41,043 nt of DNA from Minwuia sp. Lineage in GTDB: Bacteria > Pseudomonadota > Alphaproteobacteria > Minwuiales > Minwuiaceae. Positions 18,621 to 26,589 of this stretch are shown piece after piece (within the stretch, counting starts at the first letter, position 1; every line of letters starts with the position of its first letter). The stretch is from assembly GCA_029213165.1 (NCBI GenBank), contig JARGNO010000035.1, positions 1-41,043 of the forward strand, written 5' to 3'. The notes below the pieces were generated by a model, which ran no database searches, was not told the DNA's origin, and saw only the letters and a list, made by a program, of their open reading frames with translations. A program made the position numbers and the translations under genes.

Positions 18621-19379
18621 TCAGTCGGAAATGACCACGTCCAACTGTTCCAGCAGCCGACGCGCATCCTCCGCCACGGCTGCCTCGTCATCCTGTGCGA
18701 TGACACTCAGCAGGTCCTCCCGCGCACCACGTATATCCCCCGCATTGGCGCGGGAACGGGCACGCTCCACCAGCGCCTGCGGCTGGTCCGGCTGCAGGGC
18801 CAGCGCGGTGACGATGTCGGTTTCCGCCGCCGCTGTCCGCCCTGTCCGGCGATTGATCATGGCGCGCAGGGCATAGGCCTCCGCCGAAAGGTCATCGATG
18901 GAGAGCGCCATGTCTGCCGCCTTCCGCGCCTCATCAAACCTTTCGAGACCGGCCAGCACATGTGCGCGATCCAGATGCAGCAACGCATCGCTTCCCTGCC
19001 ATTCCAGCGCGCGGTCCAGCGCTGTCAGCGCCCGCGCATCCTCACGCGCCAGTACCCACAGCGCCGCCGCCTGGGACATTATGGTGGCCGCCATGTCAGG
19101 TCGCGCAACACCGAACGCCTCGGCCAGGTCCTGCATGCGGGCGGCAGCAAGGCGCGTATTGCCGTTCGCCGCCAGCGCCAGCGCCACACAATGCTCCGCC
19201 GCCCTGCCTCCGCCAAGGTCGCGCCATTGCAGCGCCGCCGTCATCCCCGTCTCCGGGTCACGGTCGACGGCCTCCGTACAGGCCTGGTACGTCTTCACGG
19301 TCGGGATCAGGGCCTGCGCGAGCGCCGCACCTGCCGACATCACCCAGCCGGCAAGCAGCAGCGCCAGCGCTTGACGCAT
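18621..19379 (-). CDS. Secreted TPR-repeat protein
   Basis: The product is 252 aa from the ATG at 19379. A signal peptide (MRQALALLLAGWVMSAGAAL, cleaved near ALAQA) is followed by helical repeats of about 34 residues; typical TPR patterns are seen in ALTALDRALEWQGSDALLHL, ARKAADMALSIDDLSAEAYA, AETDIVTALALQPDQPQALV and DIRGAREDLLSVIAQDDEAA. It is probably a periplasmic adaptor for protein-protein contacts. Two Cys residues (YQACTEAV and AEHCVALA) could form a disulfide. It is divergent from the aminotransferase-fold gene. The open frame continues far upstream into that gene, but no start or codon signal supports the extension. Confidence 0.78.
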   Translation of the reverse strand: MRQALALLLAGWVMSAGAALAQALIPTVKTYQACTEAVDRDPETGMTAALQWRDLGGGRAAEHCVALALAANGNTRLAAARMQDLAEAFGVARPDMAATIMSQAAALWVLAREDARALTALDRALEWQGSDALLHLDRAHVLAGLERFDEARKAADMALSIDDLSAEAYALRAMINRRTGRTAAAETDIVTALALQPDQPQALVERARSRANAGDIRGAREDLLSVIAQDDEAAVAEDARRLLEQLDVVISD

Positions 19380-19430
19380 GGGGCTGCGGCGGTTCAAGTG
19401 CCGCCTCCTGCCAGCATGGACTGACCTCTC

Positions 19431-20564
19431 ATGATCGCCTCGCAACGCCATCTGTTCGAAATCCCGGACGACATCGCCTACCTTAACTGTGCCTACATGT
19501 CGCCCCTGATGAAGCCGGTCGTGGCGGCAAGCAACACCGGGCTGCAGCGCAAGGCCAGCCCGTGGACAGTGACACCGCAGGACTTCTTTACCGAGAGCGA
19601 GCGGGCACGGGGGCTTTTCGGCCGCCTGATCGGTGCGCCCGCCGATGATATCGCCATCGTCCCTGCCGCCAGTTACGGTATCGCCACTGCCGCCGCCAAC
19701 CTGCCGGTCCCTGCCGGGCAGGAGATTCTGGTGCTGCGGGACCAGTTTCCGTCCAACGTCTACAGCTGGCGCGACCTGGCCGCGGATTCGGGTGCCGAGC
19801 TTCGCACGTTGCAGCGTGGTCAGGACGGCGACTGGACCCGGGTCATCCTGGACGCGATCTCCGACCGCACCGCCATCGCCGCCCTGCCCCACAATCACTG
19901 GACCGACGGCAGCCTGATCGATCTGGTGGCTGTTGGACGAAAGCTGCGGTCGGTTGGTGCAGCCCTGGTGCTCGACCTGACGCAGTCGCTTGGTGCGATG
20001 CCGTTCTCGGTGCCGGATATCCAGCCCGATTTCATGGTATGTGCCTGTTACAAGTGGCTGCTCGGTCCCTATTCCATCGGCTTCATGTATGTCGCGCCGA
20101 AGTGGCAGCAGGGTCGGGCACTGGAGCAGGGCTGGATCACCCGCGCCGGATCGGAGAATTTCGCCCGGCTGCTGGACTACACGGACGCCCTGCAGCCGGG
20201 CGCGCGGCGCTTCGACATGGGGGAGCGGTCCAATTTCGCGCTGATGCCCGGTGCCATCGCGGCGATGGAGCATCTGCTCGACTGGACCCCGGAAGAAATT
20301 TCGCAGACCCTGGGTGCCCGGACCCGCGATATCGCGGCAAAGGCATCAAGGCTTGGCCTGCTGGCCCCGCCGGACAATGCGCGGGCACCGCATTTCCTGG
20401 GACTGCGGTTCCCCGACGGCGCGCCGGAGACGCTGGTGCAGGACATGGCGGCGCAGCAGGTCTACATCAGCCAGCGCGGGGACTCGATGCGCGTCACCCC
20501 TCACCTCTACAATACCGATGCGGATACGGATCGCCTGATCCACGCCCTGTCATCGATCATCTGA
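19431..20564 (+). CDS. Class V aminotransferase-fold PLP enzyme
   Basis: The product is 377 aa. The PLP-binding Lys is probably Lys208 in CACYKWLLGPYSIGF, preceded by VLDLTQSLGAMPF (cofactor-contacting Asp) and LPHNHWTDGSLIDL, as in the kynureninase/cysteine-desulfurase-like branch. The start region ipddiAYLNCAYMSPL (N-terminal substrate-loop type) is also typical. There is no conserved active-site Cys of a classical desulfurase that I can place, so the reaction (transamination, lyase or epimerase) is open. The gene is followed 19 bases later by dapB on the same strand, so it may be cotranscribed with lysine/cell-wall synthesis, though a functional link is not shown. Confidence 0.85.
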   Translation: MIASQRHLFEIPDDIAYLNCAYMSPLMKPVVAASNTGLQRKASPWTVTPQDFFTESERARGLFGRLIGAPADDIAIVPAASYGIATAAANLPVPAGQEILVLRDQFPSNVYSWRDLAADSGAELRTLQRGQDGDWTRVILDAISDRTAIAALPHNHWTDGSLIDLVAVGRKLRSVGAALVLDLTQSLGAMPFSVPDIQPDFMVCACYKWLLGPYSIGFMYVAPKWQQGRALEQGWITRAGSENFARLLDYTDALQPGARRFDMGERSNFALMPGAIAAMEHLLDWTPEEISQTLGARTRDIAAKASRLGLLAPPDNARAPHFLGLRFPDGAPETLVQDMAAQQVYISQRGDSMRVTPHLYNTDADTDRLIHALSSII

Positions 20565-20583
20565 AGCCTGCGGGAGAACAGCC

Positions 20584-21390
20584 ATGAGAATAGCAATTGC
20601 CGGTGCTGCCGGACGCATGGGGCGGATGCTGCTGACCGAGGTACATGAGACCGAAGGTGCGGAGATCGCAGGCGGGCTGGAACGCCCCGGCACGGACGGA
20701 CTTGGCCAGGACCTGGGCAAGCTGATCGGTATCGACCCGGTGGGCGTGAGCCTGAGTGATGATCCGGACGCTGTGTTTGCCAATGCGGATGTCGTGATCG
20801 ACTTCACCGTCCCTGCGGCGACCGTTGCCAACCTGGATCATGCCCGGCGGCATGGCACGGCCATGGTCATCGGCACCACCGGCATGACGCCGGCGGATGA
20901 TGCGAAGGTCGATGATGCCGCACGTGCGATCACGGTCATGCAGGCAGGCAACATGTCCCTGGGGGTCAACCTGCTGGTGCAGGTCACCGCGCAGGTCGCC
21001 GCCGCACTTGGCATCGACTGGGATGTCGAGGTGACGGAGATGCATCACCGCTGGAAGGTGGATGCCCCGTCCGGCACCGCACTGATGCTGGGCAAGGCGG
21101 CAGCGACAGGACGCAGACAGGATCACGACGCGGTTGCGGTCGGTGGTCGCCATGGCATCACGGGCGAACGCCGGACAGGCGAAATCGGCTACTCGGCGCT
21201 GCGTGGCGGCAATGTGGTGGGCGAGCATTCAGTCGTCTTCGCCAGCGACAATGAGCGGGTGGTGCTGAACCACGTCGCCAACGACCGGCGCATCTTTGCC
21301 GCCGGAGCCGTTCGTGCCGCGCTCTGGTGCGCGAACCGACCCGCCGGCCGCTATGACATGATCGACGTCCTGGGCCTGCGCGGCACCTGA
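20584..21390 (+). CDS. dapB: 4-hydroxy-tetrahydrodipicolinate reductase
   Basis: The product is 268 aa. An N-terminal nucleotide-binding motif MRIAIAGAAGRMGRMLL is followed by VVIDFTVPAAT, VIGTTGM and the catalytic and substrate segment EVTEMHHRWKVDAPSGTALM (the His-His and the Lys of the DapB active site are present). It reduces hydroxy-tetrahydrodipicolinate with NAD(P)H in the diaminopimelate/lysine pathway. GGGAGAA precedes the ATG with normal spacing. The length is normal. Confidence 0.96.
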   Translation: MRIAIAGAAGRMGRMLLTEVHETEGAEIAGGLERPGTDGLGQDLGKLIGIDPVGVSLSDDPDAVFANADVVIDFTVPAATVANLDHARRHGTAMVIGTTGMTPADDAKVDDAARAITVMQAGNMSLGVNLLVQVTAQVAAALGIDWDVEVTEMHHRWKVDAPSGTALMLGKAAATGRRQDHDAVAVGGRHGITGERRTGEIGYSALRGGNVVGEHSVVFASDNERVVLNHVANDRRIFAAGAVRAALWCANRPAGRYDMIDVLGLRGT

Positions 21391-21488
21391 TCTGACCGCA
21401 GGGTAGCTGCCTGCCGATGTCTCTTCCCTTGCCCGTGAAGGCCGTTAAGAATGGCCAACGGGACGACTGACTGGGGAGGAAGCTGGCC

Positions 21489-23024
21489 ATGGATCAGGAT
21501 TGCATCCGTTCGGGCGATCGGAAACTGGATCGCGAGACACTGGAAGCCAACGTCGCCAAGGCGGCGGGGGGCTTCAAGGCGCTGGGGGTGGGAGAAGACG
21601 ACGCCGTCTGCCTGATGCTGCGCAATGACTTTGCCTTCTTCGAGGCGTCGATGGGGGCCACCAACGCCGGGGCCTATGCGGTGCCGATCAACTGGCACGG
21701 CACGGCGGAGGAAGCAGGCTACATCCTGGACGATTGCGATGCGCGGGCGCTGGTGGTCCATGCTGACCTGCTGCCTGCCATCGAAGCCGGGATTCCCGAC
21801 GACTGCATCGTCCTGGTGGCAGAGACGCCACCCGAGGTCATGCAGGCCTATCGCATCTCCCCGGATGAGTGCAGCGTTCCCGCAGGCCGCACCAACTGGA
21901 ACGACTGGCTGCAGCAGCAGACGCCGATGGTCGGTGAACCTGCTACCACGCGCACCAACATGATCTATACCTCCGGCACCACCGGCAATCCGAAGGGTGT
22001 CCGCCGCCAACCTGCGACGCCGGAGATACAGGACAAGATCTACGGCCTGTTCACCCACGTCTTCGGCATCAGTCCCGATCCGTCGATCCGTACCGTCATC
22101 ACCGGTCCGATGTATCACTCCGCCCCCAACGCCTATGGCCTGTTCGCGGCGCGTTGCTGCGGCCTGGTCATCCTGCAGCCACGCTTCGACGCAGAGGAAC
22201 TGCTGGCACTGATCGAGAAGGAGCGGCTGACCCACATCCACATGGTTCCGACCATGTTCGTGCGGCTGCTGAACCTGCCGGAGGAGGTGCGCAACCGCTA
22301 CGACCTGTCATCGCTGAAGTTCGTGGTGCACGCAGCGGCGCCCTGCCCGGCGGACGTGAAGCGGCGGATGATCGAATGGTGGGGACCCGTCATCAATGAA
22401 TACTACGGCGGGACTGAGACCGGCGCGATGTTCTTCCATACCTCCGAAGATGCCCTGCGAAAGCCCGGCACGGTGGGGCGACCGCTGCCACATGCCGATG
22501 TCCGCATCGTCGACGAGAACATGCAGCCACTGGGACCGGGCGAGATCGGCGAAGTCTACATGAAGATGATCGGCTGGCCCGACTTCACCTACAACAAGAA
22601 CCCCGAGAAGAGGAAGGAAGCCGGACTGGACCACCTGGTGACCTGCGGCGACGTGGGCTTCATCGACGAGGAAGGCTTCCTGTTCCTCTGCGACCGCAAG
22701 AAGGACATGGTTATCTCCGGCGGCGTGAACATCTATCCGGCAGAGATCGAGGCGGTGCTGATCGGCATGCCCGGCGTGCGCGATTGTGCGGTCTTCGGCA
22801 TTCCCGATGACGAATACGGCGAATCGCTGGCCGCGCACATCCAGCTCTCCGATACATCCGTGACGGAGTCCGATGTACGCAGCTTCATCGCCAGTCACCT
22901 GGCCCGCTTCAAGGTGCCGAAACAAATCGTCTTCGCGAAGGACCTGCCACGGGAGGACTCCGGCAAGATCTTCAAACGCAAGCTCCGCGCCCCCTATTGG
23001 GAAGCAGCCGGACGGCAGATCTGA
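21489..23024 (+). CDS. Acyl-CoA synthetase / AMP-dependent ligase
   Basis: The product is 511 aa. ANL-superfamily motifs in order are the P-loop NMIYTSGTTGNPKG at residues 157-170, YYGGTETGA near 308, the hinge region CDRKKDMVISGGVNIYPAEI starting near 401, and the catalytic Lys493 in DSGKIFKRKL. The enzyme adenylates a carboxylic acid and transfers it to CoA. The N-terminal domain is somewhat short (it starts with a reduced RSGDRKLDRETLEANVAKAA segment), as in many fatty or aromatic acyl-CoA ligases of this subfamily. The start ATG has GGGGAGGAAG upstream. The specific acid cannot be read from sequence. A repeat-rich intergenic region follows. Confidence 0.93.
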   Translation: MDQDCIRSGDRKLDRETLEANVAKAAGGFKALGVGEDDAVCLMLRNDFAFFEASMGATNAGAYAVPINWHGTAEEAGYILDDCDARALVVHADLLPAIEAGIPDDCIVLVAETPPEVMQAYRISPDECSVPAGRTNWNDWLQQQTPMVGEPATTRTNMIYTSGTTGNPKGVRRQPATPEIQDKIYGLFTHVFGISPDPSIRTVITGPMYHSAPNAYGLFAARCCGLVILQPRFDAEELLALIEKERLTHIHMVPTMFVRLLNLPEEVRNRYDLSSLKFVVHAAAPCPADVKRRMIEWWGPVINEYYGGTETGAMFFHTSEDALRKPGTVGRPLPHADVRIVDENMQPLGPGEIGEVYMKMIGWPDFTYNKNPEKRKEAGLDHLVTCGDVGFIDEEGFLFLCDRKKDMVISGGVNIYPAEIEAVLIGMPGVRDCAVFGIPDDEYGESLAAHIQLSDTSVTESDVRSFIASHLARFKVPKQIVFAKDLPREDSGKIFKRKLRAPYWEAAGRQI

Positions 23025-23093
23025 TCACCCCAAAATGGGGGGACGAACCCACGCCGCCAGGAGGCGGGGCGGTCCATCAGAGCAAACCGGTTC

Positions 23094-23145
23094 CGTGCTG
23101 TGCCGGGAACTGGGCTCGCGAATCAGGTCCGCGAGCGTCGTGGGT
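23094..23145. repeat. Hairpin repeat, half B type
   Basis: Contains the inverted repeat GCTCGCG (23114-23120) and CGCGAGC (23130-23136) with a 9-base loop. The surrounding words (GCCGGGAACTGGGCT ... GAGCGTCG) resemble the second half of the two repeat copies at 40.8-41.0 kb (TGGGCTCTCGGG ... CCCGAGAGCATCG). Confidence 0.6.
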
Positions 23146-23155
23146 AGTTGGAGGG

Positions 23156-23256
23156 GGTGAGTTGCCCCTGCCAGCCCCACCACGCCCTGCCAGCGCCACC
23201 GCTCCACCACGCCTTGCCGGCCCCACCGTGCCACGCCAGTTCCACCACGCCTTGCC
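23156..23256. repeat. Imperfect short tandem repeats, pyrimidine-rich
   Basis: The words CCACCACGCC, CTTGCC or CTGCCAGC, and CCCCACC recur about every 20-40 bases over roughly 100 bp, giving a strongly C-rich plus strand. No open frame with coding character or ribosome-binding sequence fits it. Confidence 0.6.
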
Positions 23257-23330
23257 CGGACTTGATCCGGGCACCCAGGAGTGCCGCACAGGCGCCGGAA
23301 AGTCGGGCTTGCGGATCAGACCCCCATCGA
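23254..23330. repeat. Hairpin repeat, half A type
   Basis: Starts with a perfect inverted repeat GCCCGGA-CTTGA-TCCGGGC (23254-23272) and continues CACCCAGGAGTGCCGCACAGG. This closely resembles 40921-40963 (GCCAGGGCTTGACCCGGG, then CCAGGAGTGCCGCGCAGG). Short palindromic intergenic repeats with a CTTGA loop are widespread in alphaproteobacteria. It lies 12 bp from the DinB-like gene's stop and could also serve as its terminator region. Nothing else is seen in 23025-23341. Confidence 0.65.
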
Positions 23331-23341
23331 CCTGTTGCGGC

Positions 23342-23842
23342 TCAACCCTCCAGATCGCGGATGTAGTAGAGCAGATCCAGCTCCGGTGCCTTGCCCGTCA
23401 GGTGCGTGAGGATGCCATGGGCCTGGCCGCGATGGTGGGTGTGGTGGTTGAAGAAGTGCGCCAGGGTCTCCGAAAGCGGCTGTTCGAACGCGTGTCCCGC
23501 AATGTTGCGATAGCTGAAGGTTCCGGCCAGATCGGCCTCGCTGCGTGAACCAATGAAACCGCTTATCCGACTGTCCTCGGTGTTCCGCAGGGTGCGCAGT
23601 TCGGCAAGGTCATGGGTGATGATCCGGTTCAGTTGCGACTCCTCCGGGCCATCCCCCAGAAACCGGCGCAGCCAGACCCGGTCCGCCACGATCATGTGGT
23701 TCAGCGTACCGCTGAGCGAGCCGAAGAACGCGCCGACATCGCGGGTGAGGTCGGCAGCCGGAACATCAGCGGCCGCATCATAGAGCTTGCCGTTTGCCCA
23801 GATGTTGTAGGCCGCAAAACGTGCAAAATATGGTTTGAACAT
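23342..23842 (-). CDS. DinB-family metal-binding protein
   Basis: The product is 166 aa from the ATG at 23842, which follows AAGGAG by about 10 bases; upstream in-frame codons would enlarge it without support. The DinB/YfiT four-helix fold is indicated by the start MFKPYFARFAAYNIWANGKL, LNHMIVADRVWLRRFLG (His49) and FFNHHTHHRGQAHGILTHL (His133 and His137), which give the typical three-His metal site. Members include thiol-dependent transferases (mycothiol or bacillithiol users) and many uncharacterised proteins; the cosubstrate here is unknown. It is divergent from the DedA/YqaA-like gene. Confidence 0.88.
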   Translation of the reverse strand: MFKPYFARFAAYNIWANGKLYDAAADVPAADLTRDVGAFFGSLSGTLNHMIVADRVWLRRFLGDGPEESQLNRIITHDLAELRTLRNTEDSRISGFIGSRSEADLAGTFSYRNIAGHAFEQPLSETLAHFFNHHTHHRGQAHGILTHLTGKAPELDLLYYIRDLEG

Positions 23843-23994
23843 CTCATGCTGCTCCTTGCTGTCCCCAGCATGGAAACTAGTGCCTGGGTGGTGGTTGGCA
23901 ACGCGGCCATGGACATTGCCCGACCTGAACGCCATTCTCCCGCCGCCGGTCCGGGCCGGCACTGAGAGTCTCAACTCCACGACGGGATCAGCGG

Positions 23995-24576
23995 ATGCTG
24001 CGACGGCTGTATGACTGGACACTGGGGCTGGCCGCCCACCGTCGCGCCACGCCTGCGCTAGGCATCATCAGCTTCATCGAAAGCAGCGTCTTTCCGATTC
24101 CGCCCGACGTGATGCTGATCCCGATGATCCTGGCGGATCGCCAGCGCGCCTTTCGTCTGGCCCTGATCGCGACCATCTGTTCGGTGCTGGGCGGTTTCGC
24201 CGGTTACGCCATTGGCGTGTTCCTTTTCGATCAGATCGCCGAACCGCTGATCCGGCTCTATGGCTATGATCACGCATTTGCGGATTTCAGTGCGGGCTAC
24301 AAGGAACACGGCGGCTGGGCGGTGTTCGTGTTCGGGGTCACGCCCTTCCCCTACAAGGTGATCACCATTGCCAGCGGCGTGACCCGCCTCGACCTGCTGA
24401 CCTTCCTGGTCGCCAGCCTGGCCGCGCGGGGGCTGCGGTTCTTCGTCGTTGCGACGCTGCTCTGGTATTTCGGTGAACCGATCCGGGCCTTCATCGAGAA
24501 GTACCTCGGCCCCCTGTTCATCCTGTTCGTGGTCTGCCTGATCGGCGGGTTCGTGGCGGTGCGTTTCCTGTTGTGA
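23995..24576 (+). CDS. DedA/YqaA-family membrane protein
   Basis: The product is 193 aa. It contains the SNARE-associated/DedA-type pattern: SFIESSVFPIPPDVMLIPMI (membrane re-entrant loop), a second helix pair around CSVLGGFAGYAIGVFLF, and FVFGVTPFPYKVITIASGV where the family has a conserved Pro/Lys or Arg loop. The C-terminal helix is LGPLFILFVVCLIGGFVAV. DedA-superfamily proteins act in lipid carrier recycling and membrane homeostasis; YqaA-type members are less studied. The stop is six bases from the convergent SDR gene. Confidence 0.88.
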   Translation: MLRRLYDWTLGLAAHRRATPALGIISFIESSVFPIPPDVMLIPMILADRQRAFRLALIATICSVLGGFAGYAIGVFLFDQIAEPLIRLYGYDHAFADFSAGYKEHGGWAVFVFGVTPFPYKVITIASGVTRLDLLTFLVASLAARGLRFFVVATLLWYFGEPIRAFIEKYLGPLFILFVVCLIGGFVAVRFLL

Positions 24577-24582
24577 CGCGCG

Positions 24583-25287
24583 CTACCAGGTCTCGCCAAA
24601 CGGCCTGACCTCGACCGCGAAGGACCACGCCGAACGATCCTGATGCGCGACGTGAAACACTTCCTCCGCAATGGCCGATGGCTTGGCGAAGAAGTCATCC
24701 GGCTTGTCGGGAAAGATCGTTGGCCGGGTCCAGGGCGTGTCGATGGCCGCGTCGATGGTCACATAGGCCACGTGGACACCCTTCGGCCCGAAATCGCGGG
24801 CCATGGCTTCCGCCAGGATGCGCTGCGATGCCTTGGTCGGTGCGAAGTGGGAAAAGTGCGGCTTGCCGCGCCAGGCCGCCGTGTTGCCGGTCACGACAAT
24901 CGATCCTTCACCGGCTTCGATCATGTCGGGCACGGTTTCCTGCGCCAGCACCAGCAACGCGGTTGTATTGACGCGAAACATCTTCTCCATCTTCAGCGCG
25001 TCGCCTTCCAGCACGAAGCGCGATCCGCCCATTGCCGCATTGTGGATCGCGGCGCGCGGCGCCCCCATCTCCGCCTTCACACGCGCCAGCACCTCGCGCA
25101 GGGCGTCCAGATCGCTGACATCGCACTGATAGGCGCGTGAGCCTGCGATCTCCGCTTCCATATCAGCCAGCCGGTCAGCCGACCTGGCCAGCAGCGCCAC
25201 GCGATAGCCACCCGCCGCGAAACGGCGGGCGATTGCGGCGCCTGTTCCCGCGCCTGCCCCGGTCAGGACACATACCGGCTCCGTCAT
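24583..25287 (-). CDS. Short-chain dehydrogenase-fold protein lacking the catalytic Tyr
   Basis: The product is 234 aa from the ATG at 25287, eight bases after GGAGG; the ATG at 25293 is too close to it. The Rossmann start VLTGAGAGTGAAIARRFAAG, the CDVSD segment and HNAAMGG (NNAG equivalent) are present. At the catalytic YxxxK position the sequence reads F148-A-P-T-K152, so Tyr is Phe, and the preceding Ser region reads VTGNTAAW. Family knowledge: a group of SDR proteins has FAPxKAxQR here, so this is probably a subfamily trait rather than a recent mutation. Classical hydride-transfer chemistry is doubtful. It is convergent with the DedA/YqaA-like gene. Confidence 0.88.
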   Translation of the reverse strand: MTEPVCVLTGAGAGTGAAIARRFAAGGYRVALLARSADRLADMEAEIAGSRAYQCDVSDLDALREVLARVKAEMGAPRAAIHNAAMGGSRFVLEGDALKMEKMFRVNTTALLVLAQETVPDMIEAGEGSIVVTGNTAAWRGKPHFSHFAPTKASQRILAEAMARDFGPKGVHVAYVTIDAAIDTPWTRPTIFPDKPDDFFAKPSAIAEEVFHVAHQDRSAWSFAVEVRPFGETW

Positions 25288-25377
25288 TTCCATATCCTCC
25301 CCTTATCTTGCGAACGCGACCAGTATAGACCGCGTGATGCGTCCTGGGGGCGCTGTCGGTTGCAGATTGGATGCGGG

Positions 25378-26550
25378 ATGTATGATTGCGTCATCATCGG
25401 AGCGGGCGCGGCGGGCCTGATGGCGGCGCTGACAGCGGGGCAGCGTGGCCGCCGCGTGCTGCTGCTGGACCACGCGGAGAAGGCGGGAAAGAAGATCCTG
25501 ATCTCAGGTGGCGGACGCTGCAACTTCACGAATCTCGGCTGCGCGCCGGAGAACTTCCTCTCCGCCAACCCGCATTTCGCCAAGTCTGCACTGGCCCGGT
25601 ACACGCCATACGACTTCCTGGAAATGGTCGAACGCCACGGCATTGCCTGGCACGAGAAGACGCTGGGGCAATTGTTCTGCGACGGCTCCGCCCGCCAGAT
25701 CGTGCAGATGCTGCTCGATGAATGCGCGGCGGGCAGCGTTGATATCAGACTGAACTGCCAGGTCACCGGTGTCAGCCGTGCGGATCATTTCCGGGTGGTG
25801 ACGACGCTTGGCGAATTCACCTGCCCCGCCCTGATCCTTGCCACAGGCGGTCTCTCGATCCCGAAGATGGGGGCCACGGGGTTCGCGCATGATGTGGCAA
25901 GGCAGTTCGGACTGACACTGCGCGACCTGCGCCCCGGCCTGGTTCCCCTGACCTTCCAGGGCGAGACCGGAGCGATGATGCGCGGCCTCAGCGGCGTCTC
26001 CCTGCCCTGTTCGGCCAGTGCAGGGGGGGCGCTGTTCGGAGAAGCCATGCTGTTCACCCATCGCGGGCTCTCCGGCCCGGCAATCCTGCAGGTCTCATCC
26101 TACTGGCGTGAAGGAGAGGATATCGCACTCGACATCCTGCCGGGTGTCCCGGCGACTGAAGTGCTGCTGGACGCCAAGCGAAACCGTCCGAAAGCCCAGC
26201 CTGCCACTGTTCTGGGCGACCTGCTGCCCGCGCGTCTGGCCACCGAACTGGCGACACGCCATCTGCCGCCCCGCCTGATGGCCGAGATGCCGGATGCCGC
26301 CCTGAAACAACTGGGGGACATGCTCAATCGCTGGTCCCTGCGGCCCGCCGGATCGGAAGGGTATGCCAAGGCCGAGGTCACCGCGGGTGGCATCGACACC
26401 AATTGCCTGTCATCGCGCACCATGGAAGCCAGGACTGTCCCTGGCCTTCATGTAATTGGCGAGGCTGTTGATGTAACCGGCTGGTTGGGCGGATATAATT
26501 TTCAATGGGCATGGGCCAGCGGGCGCGCAGCCGGTGAGGCTGTGGCGTAG
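25378..26550 (+). CDS. HI0933/YhiN-type flavoprotein (NAD(P)/FAD-dependent oxidoreductase)
   Basis: The product is 390 aa. It opens with the FAD-binding MYDCVIIGAGAAGLMAAL at the start, LLLDHAEKAGKKILISGGGR with CNFTN, which is the signature of the HI0933 family, and ends with GEAVDVTGWLGGYNFQWAWA, the family's C-terminal FAD-contacting segment. I chose the ATG at 25378 because the FAD motif follows directly; an upstream TTG has no support. Members are generally uncharacterised; related BaiN-type enzymes reduce steroid intermediates. It is divergent from the SDR gene and convergent with the hydantoinase operon. Confidence 0.92.
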   Translation: MYDCVIIGAGAAGLMAALTAGQRGRRVLLLDHAEKAGKKILISGGGRCNFTNLGCAPENFLSANPHFAKSALARYTPYDFLEMVERHGIAWHEKTLGQLFCDGSARQIVQMLLDECAAGSVDIRLNCQVTGVSRADHFRVVTTLGEFTCPALILATGGLSIPKMGATGFAHDVARQFGLTLRDLRPGLVPLTFQGETGAMMRGLSGVSLPCSASAGGALFGEAMLFTHRGLSGPAILQVSSYWREGEDIALDILPGVPATEVLLDAKRNRPKAQPATVLGDLLPARLATELATRHLPPRLMAEMPDAALKQLGDMLNRWSLRPAGSEGYAKAEVTAGGIDTNCLSSRTMEARTVPGLHVIGEAVDVTGWLGGYNFQWAWASGRAAGEAVA

Positions 26551-26589
26551 CGGACCTGATCTCCCGAAAGCGCAACCGGTCTTGTCGTT

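Noticed and set aside
19380-20273. N-terminal extension of the TPR protein frame
   Set aside because: It runs antisense to the aminotransferase-fold gene; a proper signal peptide begins at the ATG at 19379.
23025-23046. CCCCA/TGGGG hairpin directly after the acyl-CoA synthetase stop as a terminator
   Set aside because: The stem is only 5 bp with a 3-base loop and no T tract follows.
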